DNA from: SLST01 sp046538735
GTDB taxonomy: Bacteria; Spirochaetota; Spirochaetia; DSM-27196; SLST01
Assembly: GCA_046538735.1 (NCBI GenBank)
Contig: JBKHII010000003.1
Location: 38,443 to 102,442, forward strand
Reading direction: 5' to 3'
DNA length: 64,000 nt
A model generated the notes under the pieces. The model did no database searches and was not told the DNA's origin. It saw only the letters and a list, made by a program, of their open reading frames with translations. The position numbers were made by a program, and so were the translations under genes. Position 1 is the stretch's first letter. Each line of letters opens with the position of its first letter. Shown in pieces: positions 52,654 to 60,968 of this stretch.

Positions 52654-54552
52654 TCAATTCGTTTCCGTCGGCGTCGCCTCGGATCGCTGAACGAGTTCCA
52701 CAAAATCCTCCTCGGAGATGATGCGAACCCCGAGCCCGCGCGCCTTCGCGTTCTTGCTGCTGCCCGATTCGGGATCGTTCGTGACGAGATACGTGAGCGT
52801 CCTGGTGACGGAGCTCGTCACCTGTCCGCCGGCTTCGCGGACGAGATCCTGCGCCTGCGCGCGGGTCATCGTTGAGAGCGCCCCGGTGAAACAGAAGCTC
52901 CGGCCGCGAAGCAGTCCTGCGACCGGTTCCGCGATCGCAACGCGGCCGGTCGATAGCACCGCGTCCATCTGCTCGCGAAGCTCGCGCACCCCCTCGGCGA
53001 TGACGGCACCGGTGATCTCGCCCACTCCGTTGACCCCGGCGAGCTCTTCCGGCGTGGCGGCGCGAAGCTTCCCGAGCGTGTCGTAGCCGGCGTCCACCAC
53101 CTTGTCCATGATGAGCGTGCCGATCCCTTCGATGTTGAAGCCGGCGACGAATCGCGACAGCGGAACCGTGGTCACGGTGTAGAGATTCCTGAGGATCTTC
53201 GTCGCCAGCGTCTCACCCATCCGCTCGAACGAGGTGAGATCGTTCACGGTGAGCGTGTAGAGATCGGCGATGCTCCGCACCCGGCCCGATTCGAAAAGCT
53301 GCGAGAGAATCGCGTCGCCGAAGTCACGGATGTCGAGCACGTCCAGCCACTTGCGAATGCGATAGTACGCTCGTTTCGGGCACGCCTGGTTCGGACAGGA
53401 GAGTCTGGTGCCGTCGTCCACGAGCGTCGTCCCGCACCGTTCGCACGTCTTCGGCAGCTCCACGTGCGGCGCGTCCGGCGGGTTCTCGAGGACGCGTTCG
53501 ATCTTGGGGATGATTTCGCCGCGTTTGGTCACGGCAACGCGCGATCCGATCCGGAGATCCATCTCTCGGATGAGCCTCGGGTTGACGAGGTTCGCCCGCT
53601 TCACCGTCGTACCGGCGAGGCGCACGGGGTCGATCACGCCGATCGGCGTGTAGAGGCTCCCGGACGGGCTCCAGACGACCTCGCGGAGTGTGCTCGCGGC
53701 CTCTTCGAGCTCGAACTTGAAGGCGATCTGCTTCTCGGGTCGCGCGCGGCGCATGTCGTCCGGGTCGATCGTCTGACCCTTCACGACCAGACCGTCGATA
53801 TCGAACGGAAGGGCGTCGCGCTCGGACGCGACCTCGCGTCGGTACGCAACGATCTGCTCGGCGTCCGTGAACACGCGAAACGGAACCACGTGGAAGCCGT
53901 TCTCCGTGAGCCAGGCGAGCTTGTCCTCCTCGCGCGCGAAGAAGTCGTCCCGAGTCGACTCCACCGCGTCATAGCAGATGATCTCCAGGTCCTCCGCGCC
54001 AACACCGTCCTTTCGCTTCATGAGCCCGTTGGCCGCGTTACGGGGATTCGCCTTCTCCGAGTACTTCGACCGGTGGAGCTCCCGCGCGAGCAGAACCTCG
54101 CCGCGCACGGCGCCGGTGAAGTCGAGCGGAAGCGACGGCACGAGTCCCTTCATCTTCAGGACGTTCGGCGTGATGTCGTCGCCGATCGTCCCGTCGCCGC
54201 GTGTGACGCCGCGGCGAAACTCACCACCGTCGTACTGCAGCTCCAGACTCGCGCCGTCCATCTTGTACTGCACGATGAACTCGTCGTGACCGACTCGCTC
54301 CGCCCAGCGAAGGAACGCCTCCGGGTCGGCCGCTTTCTCCTGGCTGCCCATCGGAATCACATGCTCTCGCTTGGGATAGCCGCTCGCCCGATCCGCCCCC
54401 ACACGCTCGAAGAGCGCGTTCTGCGGGTCGAGCCGCCGCAGCTCGTCCCAGAGGAGATCGAACTCGGCGTCCGTGATCTCCGGTTCGCCGTTGTAGTACT
54501 TCTCTTGATGATGGATGATCAGCTGTTCGAGCTCGTTGACGCGATCCGGCAT
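52654..54552 (-). CDS. ligA: NAD-dependent DNA ligase
   Basis: A 632-residue ligase: Ia domain with YYNGEPEITDAEFD, adenylation domain with the AMP-accepting Lys97 in QYKMDGAS (KxDG), the motif RGEVLLAR, OB fold, a four-Cys zinc finger (CERCGTTLVDDGTRLSCPNQACP), helix-hairpin-helix region and C-terminal BRCT (GRSFCFTGALSTMTRAQAQ, about 555-630). It seals nicks in replication and repair using NAD. Somewhat shorter than the usual 670. A minus-strand TATACT (54564-54559) ends exactly six bases before the ATG, which has no ribosome site, so the mRNA should be leaderless. Confidence 0.96.
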   Translation of the reverse strand: MPDRVNELEQLIIHHQEKYYNGEPEITDAEFDLLWDELRRLDPQNALFERVGADRASGYPKREHVIPMGSQEKAADPEAFLRWAERVGHDEFIVQYKMDGASLELQYDGGEFRRGVTRGDGTIGDDITPNVLKMKGLVPSLPLDFTGAVRGEVLLARELHRSKYSEKANPRNAANGLMKRKDGVGAEDLEIICYDAVESTRDDFFAREEDKLAWLTENGFHVVPFRVFTDAEQIVAYRREVASERDALPFDIDGLVVKGQTIDPDDMRRARPEKQIAFKFELEEAASTLREVVWSPSGSLYTPIGVIDPVRLAGTTVKRANLVNPRLIREMDLRIGSRVAVTKRGEIIPKIERVLENPPDAPHVELPKTCERCGTTLVDDGTRLSCPNQACPKRAYYRIRKWLDVLDIRDFGDAILSQLFESGRVRSIADLYTLTVNDLTSFERMGETLATKILRNLYTVTTVPLSRFVAGFNIEGIGTLIMDKVVDAGYDTLGKLRAATPEELAGVNGVGEITGAVIAEGVRELREQMDAVLSTGRVAIAEPVAGLLRGRSFCFTGALSTMTRAQAQDLVREAGGQVTSSVTRTLTYLVTNDPESGSSKNAKARGLGVRIISEEDFVELVQRSEATPTETN

Positions 54553-54564
54553 GGGGATAGTATA
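54536..54564. promoter_or_regulatory. Overlapping divergent promoters of ligA and thpR
   Basis: Plus strand: TTGACG (54536-54541), 16-nt spacer, TAGTAT (54558-54563), serving the GTG at 54570. Minus strand: TATACT (54564-54559), serving the ATG at 54552. The two -10 hexamers share five bases and each lies six bases before its start codon. The minus-strand -35 (TAGTCT, 54587-54582) is weak. Confidence 0.65.
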
Positions 54565-54569
54565 TCCGG

Positions 54570-55148
54570 GTGGACTACCTGAGACTATTCACCGCCGTGC
54601 GCCCGAGCGAGGCCGCGCTCGACCGAGCCGTCGCCGCACAGCGCGCGCTCGCGAAGCGCGTTGGCGACCGGACGGTCCGCTGGATCCCGCGCGAAAGCCT
54701 CCACGTGACGCTCCACTTCCTTGGAGCAACGGAGCAGAGCAAGGTCGACGATGTATTCGGGGCGATGAGCGACGTCGCAGCCGGCGCGCCCGGAGCGATT
54801 CCCCTGGAAACGGCCGGCGTGGGGGCGTTTCCGAGCGCGAGACGGCCGCGGACGCTTTGGACCGGCGTCGGCGATCCGAGCGGGCGCCTTGCCGAGATCG
54901 AGGCGCTCCTCAACTCCGCGATGCGGCGGCTCGGTTTCAGCCTCGACGATCGTCCCTTCCGCCCGCACGTCACGATCGGCAAGGTCCGCAAGGCCGCCGG
55001 CAAATCCGAGCTCGCGGCGGTCGGCACGGCGCTGCAAGAGCTCGTTCCCGAACCGGTCGCGTTCGAAGCCCACGAGATCCTCCTCGTACGGAGCGTCCTC
55101 GACCGCGACGGCGCGCGCTACAGCGACGTGCGATCGGTGCCGTTGTAG
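54570..55148 (+). CDS. thpR: RNA 2',3'-cyclic phosphodiesterase (2'-5' RNA ligase family)
   Basis: A 192-residue 2H-type phosphoesterase: the two catalytic histidine motifs are HVTLHFLG (about 46) and HVTIGKVRK (about 133). The N-terminal DYLRLFTAVRPSEAALDR and the two-lobe length are family-typical. It cleaves 2',3'-cyclic phosphates and can join tRNA halves in vitro. The GTG at 54570 sits six bases behind a TAGTAT hexamer and has no ribosome site. Its stop lies three bases from the stop of the convergent LamG gene. Confidence 0.92.
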   Translation: MDYLRLFTAVRPSEAALDRAVAAQRALAKRVGDRTVRWIPRESLHVTLHFLGATEQSKVDDVFGAMSDVAAGAPGAIPLETAGVGAFPSARRPRTLWTGVGDPSGRLAEIEALLNSAMRRLGFSLDDRPFRPHVTIGKVRKAAGKSELAAVGTALQELVPEPVAFEAHEILLVRSVLDRDGARYSDVRSVPL

Positions 55149-55151
55149 CGC

Positions 55152-56057
55152 CTACTCCTCGCCGGAGGCGATCGCCGCGATCTCCTCCGGCGCGAGCGCC
55201 CGGGAATAGAGCCTGATGTCGTCGATCGAACCGGTGACGTTGTAGTGACCGTAGGGATCGTCCGTTGTCGCTTCGGCGGTCATGATGAGCAGCGGTGAGT
55301 CGTCGGGATAGAGCTCGGTGAAGGCAAAGGTACGGCTGCCAACCTCCTCGCCGTCCACGTAGATTGCCGCCCGTCCGGCGGCGAACGAGACCGCGACGGT
55401 ATGCCAGACGAGCGGCGCGAGCACGCCGCGAGCCGAAAGCCGGCGGTATCTGCCGTCCGGCCCTACGAGGAAGAGCGTCACACCGCCGCTCGAGGTCTGG
55501 ATCGTGAACTTCCCTTCGGCGGTCTCTCCTTCGGCTCGGTCCCACTTCGAGACGAGGTACTTCGTTCCCCGCGTGCTCTCGAGCCTGAGGTGAAAGACGA
55601 GCGTGAACGTGCTGAGCTCGTTGATCTCCGGAGCCGGAGGAAGCGAGAGATACGTCGCGGAGCCGTCCGACCTCGCCGCCGCGCGTGGCGTGCCGCCGCG
55701 GTCGGGGGCGAACCGTAGTCCGTTGTTCGTGAGCGTGTAGTCGCCCACGGTCGACTCGAGCGTGTCGTCCAGCGTGAAGCGGAAGACCAGTCCGGAGCTC
55801 GTATCGGGACGCTCATCCTCCTCGTCCGAGTCGGCCGCCTCACCGAACGCACCATGTCGCACGTGGTCACGGGGCACCTCGAGCCTTCCGTACTCGGTCT
55901 CGATCGTGACGGTCTCGTCGTCCATCCTGACGATGTCGCCGCTGAGAACGTCGCCGTTTTCGAGCTCGAGCCGATCGGCAAGCAGGGGCGTCGCGCCCAC
56001 GAGAAGCACGCCGAGCACGAGGCCGGCGGCGCAGCGAGTCAATCGTCGATCCTTCAT
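55152..56057 (-). CDS. Exported LamG-domain protein
   Basis: A 301-residue protein with a signal peptide (MKDRRLTRCAAGLVLGVLLV, cleaved after about LLA). Residues 25-85 form a short beta-rich region (LENGDVLSGDIVRMDDETVTIE). Residues 95-295 look like a LamG/concanavalin-type jelly roll (LVFRFTLDDTLESTVGDYTL, WHTVAVSFAAGRAAIYVDG, GSIDDIRLYSRALAPEEI), which usually binds glycans. It is co-transcribed with the alpha-mannosidase gene seven bases upstream, which supports a role in mannan binding. ATG 56057 fits the GAGG ribosome site better than the GTG at 56063. Confidence 0.83.
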   Translation of the reverse strand: MKDRRLTRCAAGLVLGVLLVGATPLLADRLELENGDVLSGDIVRMDDETVTIETEYGRLEVPRDHVRHGAFGEAADSDEEDERPDTSSGLVFRFTLDDTLESTVGDYTLTNNGLRFAPDRGGTPRAAARSDGSATYLSLPPAPEINELSTFTLVFHLRLESTRGTKYLVSKWDRAEGETAEGKFTIQTSSGGVTLFLVGPDGRYRRLSARGVLAPLVWHTVAVSFAAGRAAIYVDGEEVGSRTFAFTELYPDDSPLLIMTAEATTDDPYGHYNVTGSIDDIRLYSRALAPEEIAAIASGEE

Positions 56058-56064
56058 ACGCACC

Positions 56065-59000
56065 TCAATGCCCTACCCGCAGCGAACGAATTTGATAGGG
56101 GGTGAACTCGAGCTCGATCTCGCTCGCAAACGCGCGATCAGCGCTCGGACGCAGCCCGCCGAGCTTCCTCACCGGCTCCTCGAGCAAGTTCACCTCCTCG
56201 ACCGAGCGCCACGCCGTTCGACTGCGGAGGACCACACGCCGCCTCGTTCCGCGCGTCTCGTAGAGCCGGAGCACGAGTCCGGAACCAACCTCCGGCTGCT
56301 TCACCACCTCGATCTTCACGGCGGAGGCAACTGCCTGTGCGGTCGCTCCCGTCTCGCCCGGCGTGCGGGCAGTGGTCACGGCCAGCTCGGAGACCGACCG
56401 GTCCGGCGCCGTCCGAACCGCACGAACAAGCGGCGGCGCGTTCAGCTCGTGCGCACACTCGAGGAGCCCGCTCGCCTCCCACCCGAGTGCGTGCGGATAG
56501 TACCCGAAGCTGAACTCGTGTTCGCCCAGATCCGCCTCGGGATCGGGATCCTTGGGACTGCGAAGCACGGTGAGCTCCACGACGCCGTCGCGGATGAGGT
56601 GGCCGTACTTGCAGTCGTTCACCAGGCCGAAGCCGTAGTCCGCCTGCGCGTAGTCGGCAAAACGGTGGCCGGCGACCTCGAACTGCGCGGCGTCCCAGCT
56701 CGTGTTCGCGTGAGCCGGGCGCGTGACGGTGCCGAACTGGATCTCGTACGTTGCGTGAAGCGATCGGACCGCGGGAATCGCCTGCACGCGAAGCTGCTTC
56801 CGCGACTCGCGCCACTTCACGCGATTCTCGATCCGCACCAGCCTGCTTCCCGCCTCGAGCACGATCCGTTGGAATACGGACGATCCGCCGACCGAGAGCT
56901 CCTGCTCCACGGCGGCGCGAAGCGGACCGCTCTCGGCGAGCCGCCTGCGCGTCAGTGCCGCGTGTTCCGGGGTCGTCTCCCGATAGTAGTGGCTGATGTC
57001 CCACGCTTCCCAGCTGTACGGAAGGTCCTCCCACAGCATGAGCCGGTTCGCGCCGTCCGCGAGAGCCTCGCGCTCGTGCTCCTTGTCGTAGATGCGGGCG
57101 ATCGTCCCGTCGGAGGCGAGCTCGACCCGAAGCACGCCGTTCTCGAGGCTCGTCTCGGTCGCGACGACCGGCGCGACCGTCGCGCGCGCGGCTGCACCTC
57201 CGGTCCGGCTCAGTCGGACGCTCGTTGAGCCCATCGAGGGCGCGTCAATCGCGACGAGCAGCCCGCCTTCGACCGGCTGCGCCGGCAACGAGCGCCCGCG
57301 CCCGTCCAGAACCGACGGCGGCTTCGCATCCGACCACGGCAGGCACACGAGCGCGCAACGGTCCCAGCTCAGCGTATTGTGCACGACGTACGCGTCCGCT
57401 CGCTTCGGCGCCGGTCCGTGAAGCACGCCGAACGCCCGTTCTCTGATCGCCTCGAGCGACGCGAGGTTGCGGTGGCTCATCGCCTCGGCTTCCTCGTAGA
57501 CGCGCCGGATCGAGCTGCCGGGAAGGATGTCGTGGAACTGGTTGAGGAGCGTCTCCTTCCAGATCGCGTCCAGCTCCTCCCGACGGTCGAGACCGGACAG
57601 CGCGCACAGGTACTCGGTGTCGCGCAGCGCGTTCTCGAGCCTGCGGTTGAGCTTCTTGAGGCGAGCCTGCGTCGTGTACGTGCCGCGATGGAGCTCGAGG
57701 TAGAGCTCGCCGCGCCAGACGGGCAGTCGGTGGGCGGGGAGCTTCGCGATGCGGCGGAAGAAGGCGTCCGCGGGCGCAAGCTTCACGCGCGGCAGCCCCT
57801 CGGTACCGGCCGCGCGGCGCGCGTACTCGAGGTGAGTGCGGCTCGGACCGCCGCCGCCGTCACCGATCCCGTAGAGGTTGAGCCAGTCGTTCGAGACGTC
57901 CGCCTGCGCGAAGCGGTTCTCGGCTTCCACGAGCTCGCGCGGGCCGTTCGTCGCGTTGTAGGTGTTCGCGGGGAGGAAGTGGGTTCGGACGAGTGTACCG
58001 TCGATCCCCTCCCAATCGAAGGTGTGGTGCGGAAAGGAGTTGGTCTCGTTCCAGGAGATCTTCTGCGTGACGAAGGTGTCCACCCCGGCGAGCCTGAGGA
58101 GCTGGGGCAAGGCGGCCGAGTAGCCGAAGACGTCCGGAAGCCAGAGGTTCGTGACGTCCACGCCGAACTCCTGCCGGAAGAAGCGCTTGCCGTGCACGAG
58201 CTGTCGCACGAGCGACTCGCCCGAAGGGATATTCATGTCCGGCTCGACCCACATCGCTCCCTGGCACTCCCATCGGCCGCCGGCCACGGCGGCCCGGATC
58301 TGCTCGTAGAGCGCGGGGTAATCCTCGCGGACCCAGGCGAGCACCTGCGGCTGCGAGGTGCCGAAGACGTAGTCCGGGTACTCCTCGAGCAACCGGAGCG
58401 CGGTCGAGAAGGTGCGGCCGGCCTTCCGGCGCGTCTCGCCGGTTGGCCAGAGCCACCCGAGGTCGAGGTGCGCGTGCCCGACCGACCAGGCGGTGGTCGC
58501 GCTCGTAACCGGGCCGTTCTTGAGAAGACCTGCGCAGATGCGGGCGACCTCGCCGGCGCCCGCGCCGTCGTCCCACACGTTCGCCGCCGTGTTGAGCCCG
58601 GCGACGATTCGCCTCGCACGAACACTCGCCGCGGGCAGCGCGCGCGCGAGCTCGTGGAGGAAGCGGAGGTCGAGGCCGAGCTGCCAGAGTCTCCGATCGA
58701 AGCACGCGAGCTCGGCCTGGCGCAGCACGAAGTCGCGGTGGCCGTGATGGCCGAAGAGCGAGTTCGCGGCGGCCTCCACGAGGAGCTCGACCGGCTCACC
58801 GCCCGAGGCACGCCCGGAGATCGCGACGCGACGCTTGCCGGTCTCGTCGCCTGTGGCGCGCGGCACGTCGGTCAGGCCCTGGTACGGGGATCCGTCCCGG
58901 AACACGCACCCCTCCGCGCCGAGATCGATCAGCGCGACGACTTCGTGCCCGGCGAAACGCCCGGGTACGGTGCCGGTGAACCGAAACCACGCGCTTGCCC

Positions 59001-59190
59001 AGAGCTCGCCCCAACGGGTACCGGGCTCGATCGTCTTCCAGCGGCGGCTCCCGAGCCGGTCGAAGCGAATCGGCCTGTTCTTGTCGTAGGTGTAGACCGC
59101 GGAAAGCGGCACGGACTCGCCGTAGCGGCGCTCACGGACTCGATCGATGAACCGGCTGATGCGCCGATGGTAGATCTCGGTGTTCTGCAT
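56065..59190 (-). CDS. Alpha-mannosidase, glycoside hydrolase family 38
   Basis: A 1041-residue GH38 enzyme without signal peptide. The catalytic domain (about 245-520) has the zinc-binding motif GHAHLDLGWLWP, the nucleophile Asp in LWLPDVFGYSAALPQ and the second zinc site in FPHHTFDWEG. The middle domain (QFHDILPGSSIRRVYEEAE) and the C-terminal beta domains (about 600-1041) are also of the family. It cleaves terminal alpha-mannose residues in the cytoplasm. With the beta-mannosidase at 40827 the cell can degrade both linkages. Strict overlap with LamG is absent; the gap is seven bases. High-scoring antisense frames in this gene are shadows. Confidence 0.95.
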   Translation of the reverse strand: MQNTEIYHRRISRFIDRVRERRYGESVPLSAVYTYDKNRPIRFDRLGSRRWKTIEPGTRWGELWASAWFRFTGTVPGRFAGHEVVALIDLGAEGCVFRDGSPYQGLTDVPRATGDETGKRRVAISGRASGGEPVELLVEAAANSLFGHHGHRDFVLRQAELACFDRRLWQLGLDLRFLHELARALPAASVRARRIVAGLNTAANVWDDGAGAGEVARICAGLLKNGPVTSATTAWSVGHAHLDLGWLWPTGETRRKAGRTFSTALRLLEEYPDYVFGTSQPQVLAWVREDYPALYEQIRAAVAGGRWECQGAMWVEPDMNIPSGESLVRQLVHGKRFFRQEFGVDVTNLWLPDVFGYSAALPQLLRLAGVDTFVTQKISWNETNSFPHHTFDWEGIDGTLVRTHFLPANTYNATNGPRELVEAENRFAQADVSNDWLNLYGIGDGGGGPSRTHLEYARRAAGTEGLPRVKLAPADAFFRRIAKLPAHRLPVWRGELYLELHRGTYTTQARLKKLNRRLENALRDTEYLCALSGLDRREELDAIWKETLLNQFHDILPGSSIRRVYEEAEAMSHRNLASLEAIRERAFGVLHGPAPKRADAYVVHNTLSWDRCALVCLPWSDAKPPSVLDGRGRSLPAQPVEGGLLVAIDAPSMGSTSVRLSRTGGAAARATVAPVVATETSLENGVLRVELASDGTIARIYDKEHEREALADGANRLMLWEDLPYSWEAWDISHYYRETTPEHAALTRRRLAESGPLRAAVEQELSVGGSSVFQRIVLEAGSRLVRIENRVKWRESRKQLRVQAIPAVRSLHATYEIQFGTVTRPAHANTSWDAAQFEVAGHRFADYAQADYGFGLVNDCKYGHLIRDGVVELTVLRSPKDPDPEADLGEHEFSFGYYPHALGWEASGLLECAHELNAPPLVRAVRTAPDRSVSELAVTTARTPGETGATAQAVASAVKIEVVKQPEVGSGLVLRLYETRGTRRRVVLRSRTAWRSVEEVNLLEEPVRKLGGLRPSADRAFASEIELEFTPYQIRSLRVGH

Positions 59191-59252
59191 GCCGGCCTCA
59201 CCATATCACGGGGCGGTACCCCGCGAGCAACGCCGTTTCGGCTCGATGCCGA

Positions 59253-60182
59253 TCAGTCGCCCGCCTGCTCGCACGAGCGCTCGTCGCGGTGGAGCGGGTG
59301 CACGCGCCTGCGGTACGTCTCGTACTGCTCGCCGGCGTGGTACGAGGAACGCACGAGCGGCCCTGAGTCGCACGCCTCGAATCCCTTCTCGAGCGCGCGG
59401 TCGCGAAGCTCGGCGAACTCCTCCGGCGTCCAGTACTTCTGGACCGCCAGGTGGGTCCGGGTCGGCTGGAGGTACTGGCCGAGGTTCAGGAGCGAGACGT
59501 TGTTCTCCAGGAGATCGTCCATCGCCTCGAGGATCTCGTCGCGGGTTTCGCCGAGACCGAGCATGAGGCTCGACTTCGTCGCCGACTCGGGGTCGATCTC
59601 CTTCGCGAGACGAAGGAAGAGCAGCGAGCGCTCGTACGTTGAACGGGACCGCACGCTCGGGGTCAACCGTCGGACTGTCTCCAGATTATGGCTCATGATC
59701 TCGGGCCGGCTCTCGCAGACGATCCTGATACTGTCCGGATCGCCCATGAGGTCGGACGAGAGCACTTCAACGGTGGTCTCCGCCGCGAGGTCGTGGATGC
59801 GACGCACGGTGTCGGCCATGATCTCGGCACCGCCGTCGGCGAGCTCGTCGCGGTTGACCATCGTGATGACCACGTGCCGGAGGTTCATCTCGGCGACGCT
59901 CTCTGCCACGCGCCTCGGCTCGTCGCGGTCAAGGACCCGCGGGAGTCCCGTCTTCACCGCGCAGAAACGGCAGCGCCGGGTGCACGTGTCGCCCAGAATC
60001 ATGAAGGTCGCGGTGCGATGCTCGCCCCAGCACTCGTGGATGTTCGGGCATCGTGCCTCCTCGCAGACGGTCGTGAGGCGTTGCTCCTTCATCAAACCCT
60101 TGAGGTACTTGAAGTTGTCGTTCGTGTTGAGCTTTATCTTGAGCCACTCGGGCTTCGGATTGACACGGCGGTGTTCGGCCAT
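59253..60182 (-). CDS. lipA: Lipoyl synthase
   Basis: A 309-residue radical SAM enzyme. The radical SAM cluster is CTRRCRFC in the segment LGDTCTRRCRFCAVKTG (about 75). The auxiliary cluster motif CEEARCPNIHEC (about 40) donates sulphur. Conserved GGAEIMADTVRRI and MSHNLETVRRLTP also match. It adds sulphur atoms to octanoyl groups on lipoyl domains, such as PDH E2 and the fusion protein of 32390. The start ATG 60182 has GGAG eight bases upstream, preferred to the TTG at 60203. A minus-strand TACTAT (60208-60203) is the likely -10. Confidence 0.95.
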   Translation of the reverse strand: MAEHRRVNPKPEWLKIKLNTNDNFKYLKGLMKEQRLTTVCEEARCPNIHECWGEHRTATFMILGDTCTRRCRFCAVKTGLPRVLDRDEPRRVAESVAEMNLRHVVITMVNRDELADGGAEIMADTVRRIHDLAAETTVEVLSSDLMGDPDSIRIVCESRPEIMSHNLETVRRLTPSVRSRSTYERSLLFLRLAKEIDPESATKSSLMLGLGETRDEILEAMDDLLENNVSLLNLGQYLQPTRTHLAVQKYWTPEEFAELRDRALEKGFEACDSGPLVRSSYHAGEQYETYRRRVHPLHRDERSCEQAGD

Positions 60183-60281
60183 TCGGTTCGACTCCTGATC
60201 CAATAGTAGCCATTGCGGAGGAGTCCGTACAGGCCGATCCCGCTGTAAACTTCACAGCGATTGTCATATATTAGAAGCCCA

Positions 60282-60968
60282 ATGTCCGGAACGCTTCCTG
60301 CAACCGGCGCGGCCTACGCCCGCGTCCACCAAATCCGCAATCTCAGTGCCACCGCCTACGTCGTGCGGTTCGATCGCAACGGCCTCGAGTTCGAGCCCGG
60401 CCGGTACGTGAGCGTGGGGCTCAAGGGCGACATCAACATGCGCGAGTACTCGATCTACTCGAGCGCGCACGCCGACTACCTCGAGATCCTCGTCAAGGAG
60501 GTAGCGGCCGGCTACCTCTCGCGCAAGCTGCGGCACCTCGCGCCGGGGGACGAGCTGGAGGTCGACGGTCCCTTCGGTTTCTTCACGCTGCCCGAGTCGC
60601 CGGAGTCGTCGCGATTCCTCTTCATCGCGACCGGCACCGGCATCAGCCCCTTTCACGCGCTCGCCGAAACCCGGCCCGACCTCGACTATCGGCTCCTCCA
60701 CGGGGTTCGCACCGCGAGCGAGCGCTACGAGCACGAGGCGTACCCGTCCGACCGGGTGACGACCTGCCTCTCGCGCGACCCGAACGCGGCTGGGACGGCA
60801 CCGCGGGTAGTCGCCGGTCGCGTCACCGACTACCTGCGCGAGCATCGCGTGGAGCCGGATACGCTCTGTTATCTCTGCGGAAATTGCGACATGATCTACG
60901 AAGCGTTCGATATTCTCAAGACGCACGGCGTCCCGCCGGAACAGCTCTACGCGGAGGTCTACTTCTGA
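60282..60968 (+). CDS. Ferredoxin-NADP reductase-like flavoprotein
   Basis: A 228-residue FNR-family protein. FAD-binding segment GRYVSVGLKGDINMREYSIYSS (part shown) and the NAD(P)-binding ATGTGISPF are followed by the C-terminal LCGNCDMIYEAFD and a terminal Phe. It transfers electrons between NAD(P)H and ferredoxin or flavodoxin. Translationally coupled to miaB (TGATG). Since miaB and mtaB are radical SAM enzymes that need a reducing partner, it might supply electrons to them; this is inference. A TATATT hexamer (60267-60272) lies nine bases before the ATG. Confidence 0.87.
   Translation: MSGTLPATGAAYARVHQIRNLSATAYVVRFDRNGLEFEPGRYVSVGLKGDINMREYSIYSSAHADYLEILVKEVAAGYLSRKLRHLAPGDELEVDGPFGFFTLPESPESSRFLFIATGTGISPFHALAETRPDLDYRLLHGVRTASERYEHEAYPSDRVTTCLSRDPNAAGTAPRVVAGRVTDYLREHRVEPDTLCYLCGNCDMIYEAFDILKTHGVPPEQLYAEVYF

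Noticed and set aside
57379..60198. A 939-codon open frame on the plus strand across the alpha-mannosidase and lipA genes
   Set aside because: It is antisense to two genes with clear catalytic motifs; its translation is Arg/Glu/Val-rich without family motifs, as expected from the mirror frame of GC-rich coding DNA.
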